Under the pieces are notes generated by a model. The model did not search any database. It saw only the letters and a program-made list of their open reading frames with translations, and was not told the origin of the DNA. The translations under genes were made by a program, and so were the position numbers. Positions 9,800 to 18,648 of a DNA stretch of 64,000 nt are shown in pieces. The DNA is from Emticicia sp. BO119 (GTDB lineage Bacteria; Bacteroidota; Bacteroidia; Cytophagales; Spirosomataceae), in contig NZ_JACETV010000001.1 in NCBI RefSeq assembly GCF_013912375.1, forward strand, positions 992,001 to 1,056,000. Direction: 5' to 3'. Position 1 is the first letter of the stretch, and every line of letters begins with the position of its first letter.

Positions 9800-10639
9800 A
9801 TGACTCCCTTGTCGCCCATTTTTATCACAGATTTATTTTACAAAATAGATAAAAAACTGATAGAGGTTTTGCAATCTCTATCTGACGATGACTGGAATAA
9901 ACAATCTATAGCCCCTCTCTGGACAGTAAAAGACATAGCGGTTCACCTTTTAGATGGTAATATCCGCTCACTTTCTATGGCCAGAGATGGTTATTATGGT
10001 GTTCAACCAGATAATGTAAATACGTATCAGGATTTAGTTTTTTACCTGAATAAGCTCAATGCTGATTGGGTAATAGCATTTAAAAGAATGAGTCCGAAAA
10101 TATTAGTAGAACTTTTAGAGATTAGTGGAAGGCAGTATTGTGAATATATAACCCAATTGAACCCTTTTGATAAAGCAATATTTCCGGTGAATTGGGCAGG
10201 GGAAGAGGAGTCAAGAACATGGTTTCATGTGGCAAGAGAATATACCGAAAAGTGGCATCACCAACAACAAATCAGATTGGCTGTTGGGAAAGAAGGTGAA
10301 CTCTATGCTAAAGAGTTTTACTGGCCACATCTTGAAACTTCTATGAGAGCATTACCACATCATTACAGGACTTTAACAGGTGACGAAGGTGATACGATTC
10401 AGTTTGTTGTAACCGGAGAGGGTGGGGGAACATGGAATTTGTATCATGAAAATAGTCAATGGTTTTTAGTGCAGGAAAATGTCACAGAGCCGATCTGTAA
10501 GGTAATAATTGAAGGAGCTATTGCCTGGCGATTGCTTACCAAAGGTATCTCAAAACAGGAGGCCAGGAACTATATAAGTATTGAAGGAAAACAGGAGGCA
10601 GGAGAGATGATATTTGATATGCTGGCTGTAATGGCTTAA
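9800..10639 (+). CDS. DinB/maleylpyruvate isomerase N-terminal-type protein
   Basis: 279 residues, no signal peptide, so cytoplasmic. The first 160 residues look like the DinB-like four-helix fold of mycothiol-dependent maleylpyruvate isomerases (WTVKDIAVHLLDGN with H49 region; later REYTEKWHHQQQIR), whose histidines bind a metal. The C-terminal 100 residues form a small alpha/beta domain (GGTWNLY, KVIIEGAIAWRLLTKGI) like the SCP2-type tail seen in these proteins. Bacteroidota lack mycothiol, so another thiol or another reaction is likely. The next gene follows in the same direction after about 150 bp. Confidence 0.75.
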   Translation: MTPLSPIFITDLFYKIDKKLIEVLQSLSDDDWNKQSIAPLWTVKDIAVHLLDGNIRSLSMARDGYYGVQPDNVNTYQDLVFYLNKLNADWVIAFKRMSPKILVELLEISGRQYCEYITQLNPFDKAIFPVNWAGEEESRTWFHVAREYTEKWHHQQQIRLAVGKEGELYAKEFYWPHLETSMRALPHHYRTLTGDEGDTIQFVVTGEGGGTWNLYHENSQWFLVQENVTEPICKVIIEGAIAWRLLTKGISKQEARNYISIEGKQEAGEMIFDMLAVMA

Positions 10640-10788
10640 GTTTAATTATAGTGCTTATCAGCCTTCAGCCCCTGTTAATCGCATATTCTGATAGATTAAT
10701 CTCAATATTTTGGATGGAAGTCTATGAATCCCTAATTTTAGAAGTTTCAAAGCAAATTGTAATACATAAACAAACTAAACATCTCCTC

Positions 10789-12324
10789 ATGAAAAAATTA
10801 CTACCTGTAATTGTCTTTTTCTGTATTTCTCTCGGGCTTAGTGCTCAGGATGAAAAAGTTGATCTTGAAATGGTTAAGAAAATCCGTCAGGAAGGCTTAA
10901 ACAATTCTAAAGTAATGGATATCGCGTTTAACCTTACTGATGTAAGCGGTCCGAGATTACAAGGCTCGCCGGGTTTTATGCGTGCCGCCAATTATGCCAA
11001 AGGTAAATTAACAGAATGGGGATTGACAGATGCCAGATTAGAACCGTGGGGTGAATTTGGCAAAGGCTGGGAGTTAGAAAAAAGTTACCTTGCTATGACA
11101 GCACCGTACTATCGCCCTTTAATATCCTATCCAAAAACTTGGACAGCCGGAACTAAAGGAAAACTGAAAGAAGCTGAAATCTTTCTGATTGATGAAACAG
11201 ATACTACGGCCCTTGAAAACTATAAAGGTAAACTGAAAGACAAGATTATCTTACTATATAAAAGCGATAAAATTACGCCATCATTCAAGGCTGATGCAAA
11301 TAGATATACCGACGAAGAGTTGGAGAAAATGGCAAATGATGCACCTCAAACCCGTTCTCAGCCAGATACAGCTTTCAGATCAATGATGGCGGCTATGCGA
11401 AGAAGTACTATGCTTTCGACCAAAACCAAAGAAATGGCTAAGAAAGAAGGTGCATTGGCCTTGTTGAGTATGAGTAACAGAGGGAAAGATGGTACTTTGT
11501 TTGTTTCAGGTGGGGGTTCTTATAAGGGTTCAGACCCTGAAAACCTATTGGATATTATGTTGGCAGCCGAAGATTATCTATCATTATGCAGATTAGCCAA
11601 AGCAGGTATTCCGGTTAAAATGGAAATTGATGTAAAAACCAAATTCTATACACAGGATTTACAAGGCTATAACGTGCTGGCTGAAATCAAAGGAACTGAC
11701 CCTACTTTGAAAGATGAAGTGGTGATGCTCGGCGCTCACCTGGATTCATGGCAAAGTGCTACAGGCGCAACAGACAATGCAGCGGGCTCATCGGTAATGC
11801 TTGAAGCGGTAAGAATATTGAAAACGCTGAATATACAACCACGTAGAACCATCCGCATTGGTTTATGGAGTGCTGAAGAGCAAGGTTTGCATGGCTCAAG
11901 AAACTATGTAAAAAACCACTTTACCGATCCTAATACCAAAAAGAGTAATACTGAAGGTGATAAAGTTGCGGCCTATTTCAACGTTGATAATGGAACTGGT
12001 AAAATCAGAGGAATTTATTTACAAGGTAATGATGCATGCCGCCCGATATTTAATAAATGGTTTGAGCCGTTTCATGATTTAGGAGCTAAAACAGTTACAA
12101 TCCGTAACACCGGAGGTACTGACCATCTGGCTTTTGTTGGGGTTGGTATTCCTGGTTTCCAGTTTATTCAGGATGAAATTGAATATAATACGCGTACACA
12201 CCATACTAATATGGATTCATACGACCACCTTCAACCTGATGATTTAAAACAGGCGGCTACTATTGTTGCTTCATTCGTGTATAATGCGGCTATGCGTGAT
12301 GAAAAATTACCAAGAAAGAAATAA
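10789..12324 (+). CDS. secreted M28-family metallopeptidase with PA-type insert
   Basis: 511 residues from ATG 10789, which puts a clean signal peptide first (ending LGLSAQ). A longer in-frame start at 10651 (GTG) would prepend 46 residues and bury the signal peptide, so it was rejected. The zinc aminopeptidase motifs are present in order: GAHLDSW, TDNAAG, SAEEQGLHGSRNY, FNVDNG and RTHHTNMDSYD, giving the usual His/Asp/Glu/Asp/His set. Between the N-terminus and the catalytic domain lies a PA-like insert (YKGKLKDKIILLY). Likely a periplasmic or surface aminopeptidase or carboxypeptidase acting on peptides. It ends facing the cation ATPase, with a strong shared terminator between them. Confidence 0.9.
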   Translation: MKKLLPVIVFFCISLGLSAQDEKVDLEMVKKIRQEGLNNSKVMDIAFNLTDVSGPRLQGSPGFMRAANYAKGKLTEWGLTDARLEPWGEFGKGWELEKSYLAMTAPYYRPLISYPKTWTAGTKGKLKEAEIFLIDETDTTALENYKGKLKDKIILLYKSDKITPSFKADANRYTDEELEKMANDAPQTRSQPDTAFRSMMAAMRRSTMLSTKTKEMAKKEGALALLSMSNRGKDGTLFVSGGGSYKGSDPENLLDIMLAAEDYLSLCRLAKAGIPVKMEIDVKTKFYTQDLQGYNVLAEIKGTDPTLKDEVVMLGAHLDSWQSATGATDNAAGSSVMLEAVRILKTLNIQPRRTIRIGLWSAEEQGLHGSRNYVKNHFTDPNTKKSNTEGDKVAAYFNVDNGTGKIRGIYLQGNDACRPIFNKWFEPFHDLGAKTVTIRNTGGTDHLAFVGVGIPGFQFIQDEIEYNTRTHHTNMDSYDHLQPDDLKQAATIVASFVYNAAMRDEKLPRKK

Positions 12325-12339
12325 TATAGGTACTAAATA

Positions 12340-12382
12340 AAACGAAGATACTCATTGATAGCATCAATGAGTATCTTCGTTT
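12340..12382. terminator. bidirectional terminator between convergent genes
   Basis: Perfect 20-bp inverted repeat (12340-12359 with 12363-12382) with a 3-nt loop, exactly between the ends of the peptidase gene (12324, plus) and the ATPase gene (12431, minus). U-rich sequence follows on the minus side. Confidence 0.85.
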
Positions 12383-12430
12383 AGTAGCGTATTGTAATTC
12401 TACTAATTCTATTTTGAGATTGGCAGCGGT

Positions 12431-15019
12431 TTAATGATTCTTTTTAATCAACAATTTAATTAATTTCTCAGCTTCTACTGCTATAAAAACCATGAAGGCC
12501 ATTAATACACAAATTCCGACTTCCTGAAGTGATAAAGGTTGAGTTTTAAAAGCAGTATTCATAAAAGGGATATAAACTACTGTAAGTTGTAATAGCAGTG
12601 TAATCAGTACTGATCCAATTAAGGATAGGTTAGAGAATAAACCTTTTTGCTGAAAAACTGACCTATTGCTTCTGATACCTATTACATGCCCTAACTGACA
12701 AAGACTTAGTACTGTGAATACCATTGTTTGCCAATGTTCAAGGTTGTTTTTTAAAGCCCAGGTTTCGACCCCTAATGTGATAGCAGCCATCAATATGCCC
12801 ATCCATATAATATGATAACCTACTCCCTCTGCAAAAAGGCTTTGATCAGGGTCTCTTGGTTTTTTTTTCATGATATTTGTTTCAGCCTTTTCATTGGCCA
12901 ATGCCAAGGCTGGCAGACCATCGGTTACTAAGTTTATCCATAAAATATGAATCGGCAAAAGAGGATTTTCTAATCCTAAAAATGGGGCTACTGCAATAAC
13001 CCATATCTCTGCACTGTTGCAGGTCATAATGTACTTTACAAACTTCCGGATATTATCAAAAATTCTACGGCCTTCTTTTATAGCTTTTATAATTGTTGCG
13101 AAGTTGTCATCTAACAAAATCATGTGTGCGGCTTCTTTACTTACATCAGTGCCATTAATACCCATTGCTATACCGATGTTGGCGGCTCTAAGTGAGGGAG
13201 CATCATTCACCCCGTCTCCGGTCATTGCAGCAAAATGATTCTTTGATTGTAAGCCCCTGACAATGCGCAATTTCTGATCAGGAGAAACACGCGAATAGAC
13301 GGTTGTATTTTCGATCTGCGCAAGAAATTTTTTCTCAGTCATTTTTTCTAACTCCAGACCTGTAATCGTAAAATCGCCTTCGTTTAATATACCTAATTCA
13401 CTGGCAATAGCCTGTGCGGTAGCGGGATGGTCTCCTGTAATCATGACTGGTCTTATTCCCGCAGCTTTACATTCGCTAATTGCCATTTTTGCCTCTTCGC
13501 GTGGTGGATCAATGAGTCCGGCTAATCCAGCAAAAACCAGGTTTTTCTCTGTATTTTGAGGTGTGATTTTTTCAGGCAATTTGTCTAATAACTGATAGGC
13601 ATAGGCCAAGACTCTAATCCCTTTTTTTGCCCATTTTTCTGAAATATCCTTAAGCGTTTTTTCATCGTTTTTATCATTAATAATTTCAGCAATTGCTTCA
13701 CTTGCTCCCTTACTAATAACCAGATATTTTTTATCATATTGATGCACTGTAGTCATGAGCTTGCGCTCTGAATCAAACGGGACGACACTAATTCGTTTGT
13801 ATTTCTTAAAAAGAGTATCATACTTCTTATAGGATAATTGTTCTGTGATATGCTTAATTAAAGCTAATTCGGTTGCTTCTCCAATGGGTTTATCTTTCTT
13901 TTCAAACTTTACCTCGTGGTTCAATAGCATTCCTAATTTTAACATTGATAACCCTTCTTCTAAAGTTTCTATTTCTTGTTCATGGATTTCTACGAGATGC
14001 ATTTGGTTCTGCGTCAATGTGCCTGTTTTATCACTACATATATAGGTTACGGAGCCTAAAGTTTCAACTACAGGTAATTTTCTTACCAAAACATTTTGTT
14101 TTGCTAATCTTGACGCTCCTCTTGAAAGTGCTATGGTGATCAGCGCTGGTAATGCTTCCGGGATAGCAGCTACTGCCAGACTTACAGATAAAAGGAGGAT
14201 TTTAAAAGTATCTTCGCCTCTTACCAGACCTGAAATAAAAAGTACCAGGCAGATGCCCAAAATAATATAGGAAAGATTTTTGCCAAATTTAGTCATTCGG
14301 GCTTGCAGAGGAGTAATTGCTTCTTTTTCCTGCAAAAGTCCGGCTATTTTACCTAATTCGGTATTCATACCTGTGCTTACTACCAAACCTTCAGCTTTAC
14401 CATTAGTTACCAATGTGCCTTTGAATGCCATATTCAGTTGGTCACCTAAGGGAATGTTATTTTCTTCTAAAGTATGAGGCGATTTATCGACAGGAACTGA
14501 TTCACCTGTCAGAGACGATTCATCAATTCGTAAGGCATTTACTTCATAAAGACGGAGGTCAGCAGGAACTACATTTCCTGCTTCAAGTATTACAATATCA
14601 CCAGGTACTAATTCTTTGGATTCAATTTCATGGGGTTTGTTATCTCTTATTACCTGTGTTTTGGTGATACTCATTTTCTTTAAGGCTTCCATAGCTTTTT
14701 CGGCCCTGAATTCCTGTATAAAACTCACAACTGCATTAAGAATTATAATGATAAAGATTATAATTGTATCTGCTAAATCACCAAAAATGCCCGATAGGAT
14801 TGCCGCACCAGCCAGCACTAATATCATAAAATCTTTGAACTGATTCAGAAATAGTATAAGGAGAGGTTTCTTCTTTTTTTCTGCTAATTCATTATAACCG
14901 TCCACCTTTAATCGATTACCAGATTCAGCGGTTGATAATCCAGCGTTTGAGGTGTTAAATTGTTTGAACAGTGAATCAATGCTCTCCTGATAGAAGAGAA
15001 CTTTGTTGGTTTTTTTCAT
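12431..15019 (-). CDS. P-type cation-transporting ATPase, P2A (calcium-pump-like)
   Basis: 862 residues, inner-membrane ATP-driven cation exporter. Visible parts: N-terminal cation-ATPase domain, M1-M2 at about 55-105, actuator loop with TGES (171-174), M4 with PEALPALI (287-294), phosphorylation site DKTGTLT (D330), nucleotide-binding region with KGASE, hinge MITGDHPAT and TGDGVNDAP, then M5-M10. PEALPA in M4 and NLVTDGLPALAL in M6 resemble SERCA/PMR1-type pumps rather than Na/K pumps, so calcium (or manganese) export is the best guess. Length and motifs are complete. No neighbouring partner gene; 158 bp separate it from the rhamnosidase gene upstream of nothing shared. Confidence 0.9.
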   Translation of the reverse strand: MKKTNKVLFYQESIDSLFKQFNTSNAGLSTAESGNRLKVDGYNELAEKKKKPLLILFLNQFKDFMILVLAGAAILSGIFGDLADTIIIFIIIILNAVVSFIQEFRAEKAMEALKKMSITKTQVIRDNKPHEIESKELVPGDIVILEAGNVVPADLRLYEVNALRIDESSLTGESVPVDKSPHTLEENNIPLGDQLNMAFKGTLVTNGKAEGLVVSTGMNTELGKIAGLLQEKEAITPLQARMTKFGKNLSYIILGICLVLFISGLVRGEDTFKILLLSVSLAVAAIPEALPALITIALSRGASRLAKQNVLVRKLPVVETLGSVTYICSDKTGTLTQNQMHLVEIHEQEIETLEEGLSMLKLGMLLNHEVKFEKKDKPIGEATELALIKHITEQLSYKKYDTLFKKYKRISVVPFDSERKLMTTVHQYDKKYLVISKGASEAIAEIINDKNDEKTLKDISEKWAKKGIRVLAYAYQLLDKLPEKITPQNTEKNLVFAGLAGLIDPPREEAKMAISECKAAGIRPVMITGDHPATAQAIASELGILNEGDFTITGLELEKMTEKKFLAQIENTTVYSRVSPDQKLRIVRGLQSKNHFAAMTGDGVNDAPSLRAANIGIAMGINGTDVSKEAAHMILLDDNFATIIKAIKEGRRIFDNIRKFVKYIMTCNSAEIWVIAVAPFLGLENPLLPIHILWINLVTDGLPALALANEKAETNIMKKKPRDPDQSLFAEGVGYHIIWMGILMAAITLGVETWALKNNLEHWQTMVFTVLSLCQLGHVIGIRSNRSVFQQKGLFSNLSLIGSVLITLLLQLTVVYIPFMNTAFKTQPLSLQEVGICVLMAFMVFIAVEAEKLIKLLIKKNH

Positions 15020-15177
15020 GAAAGTTTATTGTGCTTTAATTGGATTTACGTCAACAGCAGTGTCGTGAGGTGTGTTTTCAACATAATAATATTGAATATA
15101 GTATATATACCATGAATGAGGCTGAAATGTTAGGGTAATTTGTCAATTATTCATTTAATTAATTCAAAAGAGAGATT

Positions 15178-17883
15178 TTATCTTACTTCAAACTGATAGC
15201 TACCGGCAGGTAAAATAAAAACTATTGTTTTCAAGTTCTCATCGTCACTCTTAATTACACTTCCTCTCAGTTCTTTTCCATTTTCATATACCAGCTGATT
15301 TGCCGCAATATTTAAACGTAAAGTAGCTGTTGTATTTGCAGGAATAGTAAAATTATAATTAATTGTATTTTCAAGTCTTTTCCATGCTGATACAACTGTA
15401 CCATAAGGACTCTCATGTTTCGCTTCAAAACCTGATAAGTCTCTCACAAAATGAGGTTCTAATAGTACATTTTTAAAGCCCGGTAATTTTTCGTCTGGCT
15501 TAATTCCTCCTAATGCTTTGTAAATCCATGCACCGATCTCACCAAACATGATATGATTCATTGAAATATCTGATTTTGCATCAATCGGCCAGTTTTCATA
15601 AAGGGTTGTTGCCCCATTTTTAATCCACCAGCCCCAGGAAGGAAAAGTTTCCTGCGAGGCCACGGTATAGGCTAAATCAGCATAGCCATTTTCACTTAGT
15701 GCATTCAGAATAGCTTTTGTTCCTAATAAGCCCACGTCAATATGATTATTATCATTCTTTACTTTTTCAGCAAGTGCTGCCGCTACTTTGGTTTTCATAT
15801 CATCGGGCACAATGCCCCATTGTAATGGCACACTCAGTTCAGTCTGGAAACCTTCTCCATAAATACCTTTTTCTTTGTCTAAATATTTCTCGTTGATAGC
15901 GTTTTTAATTTTTTGTGCTAAAGTTGCATACACTTTTGCATCAGCTGTTTTACCTAAAAGTCTGGCTGTTTTAGCAACAATAGTGGCATCTACAAAATAA
16001 TAGACAGACGAAGTAAATTCCACAGGAGTTTTTGATTTTACGGGAACCCAATCGCCCAAGCCCCAGGTTGTAAGGTATTCTGGCGCAATGGTCTGTATAT
16101 AATCTACATAACGTTTCATGTTGTCATAGTTATCAGCCAATATTTTGGTGTCTCCATAAAACATATATACATTCCATGGGATAATAGCAATTGTGCTTGT
16201 CCAGTCAGGGCCATTACCCCATTCATAGCCCCATCCACCAGTTGGAATAATTGATGGTAAAACCCCATTTGCTTGTTGTTCGTCCCGGTGGTCAGCGAGC
16301 CATTTCTCATATACGGTAATCGCATCAAAATTATATAAACCTGTTTCGCTGGCTATGTGAGCATCACCAGTCCAACCGTTCTTCTCACGTTGTGGGCAAT
16401 CGGTAGGGTAGCCGAACAGGTTGGATAAATATGAATTATTTGTTGCCCACCAGATTTGGTTCATCGTTGGATTTGATGTAGTAACCTGTCCGACAGGTGT
16501 TACATCGCTGTGCATGAAGTAACCTTTCAGACTTTCTTCAGATAGCTCAAGTGGTTGTTGACAAGTTAATTCTACATATTGAAAACCTTTATAATTAAAG
16601 TGAGGCATAAAGGTTTCTTCACCTTTGCCACTTAATGTATAAATATCTACCTGAAAAGGGTCTTGATTGTCGGTAGGACGATAGTGAATATCAATATTTG
16701 ACATATCAGCCAAACCGTTTGGGTATAAGTGTTCGGCGTGTTTTAATCTTACTACTGTTCCTGAAGCTCCTTTTACTTTTAGCTGGCTTACCCCTGAAAT
16801 GTTTCTCCCCAAATCAAAAATGTAGGTAGTATCATTGATTTGTTTCATACTTTTTGTTTGAATTTCTTCTACATTTCTGACTGGAGTCATTGCCTGAGCT
16901 ACAATATTCTGAGAAGGCGAGGCTCTGAAAATAACATCATTCCAGTCTTTATCGTCGTATTCTGGTGTATTCCAGCCCTCTTTTATCAGACGGGCATCCT
17001 GATGCTCTGCTGTATAAATACTATTAAAAATAATAGGACTAAGTTCTGTTTTCCAACCTTTGCCAGTTGAGATTACCTCCTGAGTATCATCTTCATAAGT
17101 AATTCGCAAATCGAGACAAAACGTAGGACGATTTCTCCAGGGAGCATCATGAAAGTACCACACAGCTGTGGACTGATGGTTATACCATCCATTACCCAAT
17201 AATACACCTATGGCATTTTTTCCATTTTGTAACGATGCTGTTACATCATAGGTAACATATAAAGTCCGGCGGTCAAAACGGGTGTACATGGGGTCTAAGC
17301 GGTGATTACCGATTTTCTGTCCATTGATATATAATTCGTATAAACCTGCCGCCGCTATATATGCTCTGGCAGATTTTATTTTTTTCTCAGCCGAAAAACC
17401 CTTTCTGAAATAAGGTGCAGGTTTTATGTTTATATCATGACTGTCACTTATCCATGCCCCCTTCCAATTGCGCATATTCATCATGCCCATTTCAAAACTG
17501 TTTATTGGTGCCAGAATAGATTTTATCCCATCTTTATCCCATATAATGACTTTCCAATAGTATTTGGTGAAAGGCTGTAATGCTTTGCCTTTATAGACTA
17601 TTAAATTATTGCCCGAAATTACTTTACCTGTATTCCAGCCGGTACCGGTTTCGTTGGCTATTTTCATAGAATCGGAATCGACCAAAACCTGATATGCTGT
17701 CTGTTTTGCTCCTTTGCGGCTATCAATCATTAGCCATGTCAGACGTGGTGCAGGGTTATCAATACCCAAAGGATTTGTTAGATATTCGCATCTAAGATTA
17801 TCAGATTGAACCAGAGGAAGAGCAAAACTATGTAAGATTGAGGTGGTAAAAATAAAGCAGAGAAAAGTCAGCGTATATTTCAT
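15178..17883 (-). CDS. secreted alpha-L-rhamnosidase, GH78
   Basis: 901 residues with a signal peptide ending near residue 22. Domain order fits bacterial GH78: an Fn3-like N-terminal part (RCEYLTNPLGIDNPAPRLTW), the rhamnosidase N-terminal beta-sandwich (AAGLYELYINGQKIG, LDPMYTRFDRRTLY), a concanavalin-like domain, then the (alpha/alpha)6 catalytic barrel with the acidic signature DCPQREKNGWTGDAH, the later base region MFGEIGAWIYKALGG, and a C-terminal beta-sandwich. It should release terminal alpha-L-rhamnose from plant or microbial glycans or glycosides in the periplasm. It is not beside a SusC/SusD pair here; the divergent response-regulator gene starts 126 bp upstream. Confidence 0.93.
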   Translation of the reverse strand: MKYTLTFLCFIFTTSILHSFALPLVQSDNLRCEYLTNPLGIDNPAPRLTWLMIDSRKGAKQTAYQVLVDSDSMKIANETGTGWNTGKVISGNNLIVYKGKALQPFTKYYWKVIIWDKDGIKSILAPINSFEMGMMNMRNWKGAWISDSHDINIKPAPYFRKGFSAEKKIKSARAYIAAAGLYELYINGQKIGNHRLDPMYTRFDRRTLYVTYDVTASLQNGKNAIGVLLGNGWYNHQSTAVWYFHDAPWRNRPTFCLDLRITYEDDTQEVISTGKGWKTELSPIIFNSIYTAEHQDARLIKEGWNTPEYDDKDWNDVIFRASPSQNIVAQAMTPVRNVEEIQTKSMKQINDTTYIFDLGRNISGVSQLKVKGASGTVVRLKHAEHLYPNGLADMSNIDIHYRPTDNQDPFQVDIYTLSGKGEETFMPHFNYKGFQYVELTCQQPLELSEESLKGYFMHSDVTPVGQVTTSNPTMNQIWWATNNSYLSNLFGYPTDCPQREKNGWTGDAHIASETGLYNFDAITVYEKWLADHRDEQQANGVLPSIIPTGGWGYEWGNGPDWTSTIAIIPWNVYMFYGDTKILADNYDNMKRYVDYIQTIAPEYLTTWGLGDWVPVKSKTPVEFTSSVYYFVDATIVAKTARLLGKTADAKVYATLAQKIKNAINEKYLDKEKGIYGEGFQTELSVPLQWGIVPDDMKTKVAAALAEKVKNDNNHIDVGLLGTKAILNALSENGYADLAYTVASQETFPSWGWWIKNGATTLYENWPIDAKSDISMNHIMFGEIGAWIYKALGGIKPDEKLPGFKNVLLEPHFVRDLSGFEAKHESPYGTVVSAWKRLENTINYNFTIPANTTATLRLNIAANQLVYENGKELRGSVIKSDDENLKTIVFILPAGSYQFEVR

Positions 17884-18009
17884 AAGTAGAAGGTTGAATG
17901 AGAAATTCTATCTATATTGGTGTAAAAATAAAGAATGTAAAAGAATGTTCGGGAGTTTTTTCCGGAAATGTCAGAAGGAATAATAAAATACTTATATCAG
18001 ATACTTTTC

Positions 18010-18648
18010 ATGCCGAAGACTATTAAAATTGTGATTGCTGATGACCACCCGGTTGTATTTGATGGGGTGAAATTGCTTTTTAGCCAACTGTCTGATTATG
18101 AAATTGTTGGAGTGGCCATTTCAGAGAAAGAAATTATTTCGGTTTGCACACAAATGCACCCTGATGTGCTGATTTTAGATTTGAATTTAGGTGGTAAGAA
18201 TAGTCTTGATAGTGTGCCCGAATTAAAAAGCAGGTTCGAGTATATGAAAATTCTTATTTTTTCTTCCTATCAAACTCCAATACTGGTAAAAAAAGCTATT
18301 GAAATGGGTATTGATGGTTATTTATTGAAAGATGCTACTTTAATTGATTGGTCGGATGCGTTGGGTGCTATTGCCGAAGGAAATATTTATTTAAGCAAAT
18401 CTATCAGAAAAAATCATAAAGATACAGCCTTTGAGACTGATAGTTTTTCACAGTTGGCTACGCTTTCGGAACAGGAAAAACGTGTAATGAATCTGATTGT
18501 AAATGGAATGATTGAAAAGCAGATTGCGGAGACACTTCATATTAGTAAGCATACGGTGCACTCTCACAAAAAGAACATACTAAAAAAATTAAATCTACAT
18601 ACAAATGCAGATTTAGTACGTTTTGTTTATGAAAACAATTTAGTATGA
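18010..18648 (+). CDS. NarL/LuxR-family response regulator
   Basis: 212 residues from ATG 18010, which begins directly with the receiver strand (KIVIADDHPVVFDG). An in-frame ATG at 17968 would add 14 residues of no known role. The receiver has the acidic pair D11/D12 and phosphoacceptor D57 (LILDLNL). The C-terminal LuxR-type helix-turn-helix (about 145-205) reads LSEQEKRVMNLIVNGM and ISKHTVHSHKKNILKKLNL. It is tail-to-tail with a HisKA_3-type kinase gene, their coding ends overlapping by 22 bp; kinases of that type normally phosphorylate NarL regulators, so the two are very likely partners. Confidence 0.92.
   Translation: MPKTIKIVIADDHPVVFDGVKLLFSQLSDYEIVGVAISEKEIISVCTQMHPDVLILDLNLGGKNSLDSVPELKSRFEYMKILIFSSYQTPILVKKAIEMGIDGYLLKDATLIDWSDALGAIAEGNIYLSKSIRKNHKDTAFETDSFSQLATLSEQEKRVMNLIVNGMIEKQIAETLHISKHTVHSHKKNILKKLNLHTNADLVRFVYENNLV

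Noticed and set aside
10651-10788. N-terminal extension of the M28 peptidase
   Set aside because: It would place 46 residues before a clear signal peptide that begins at ATG 10789.
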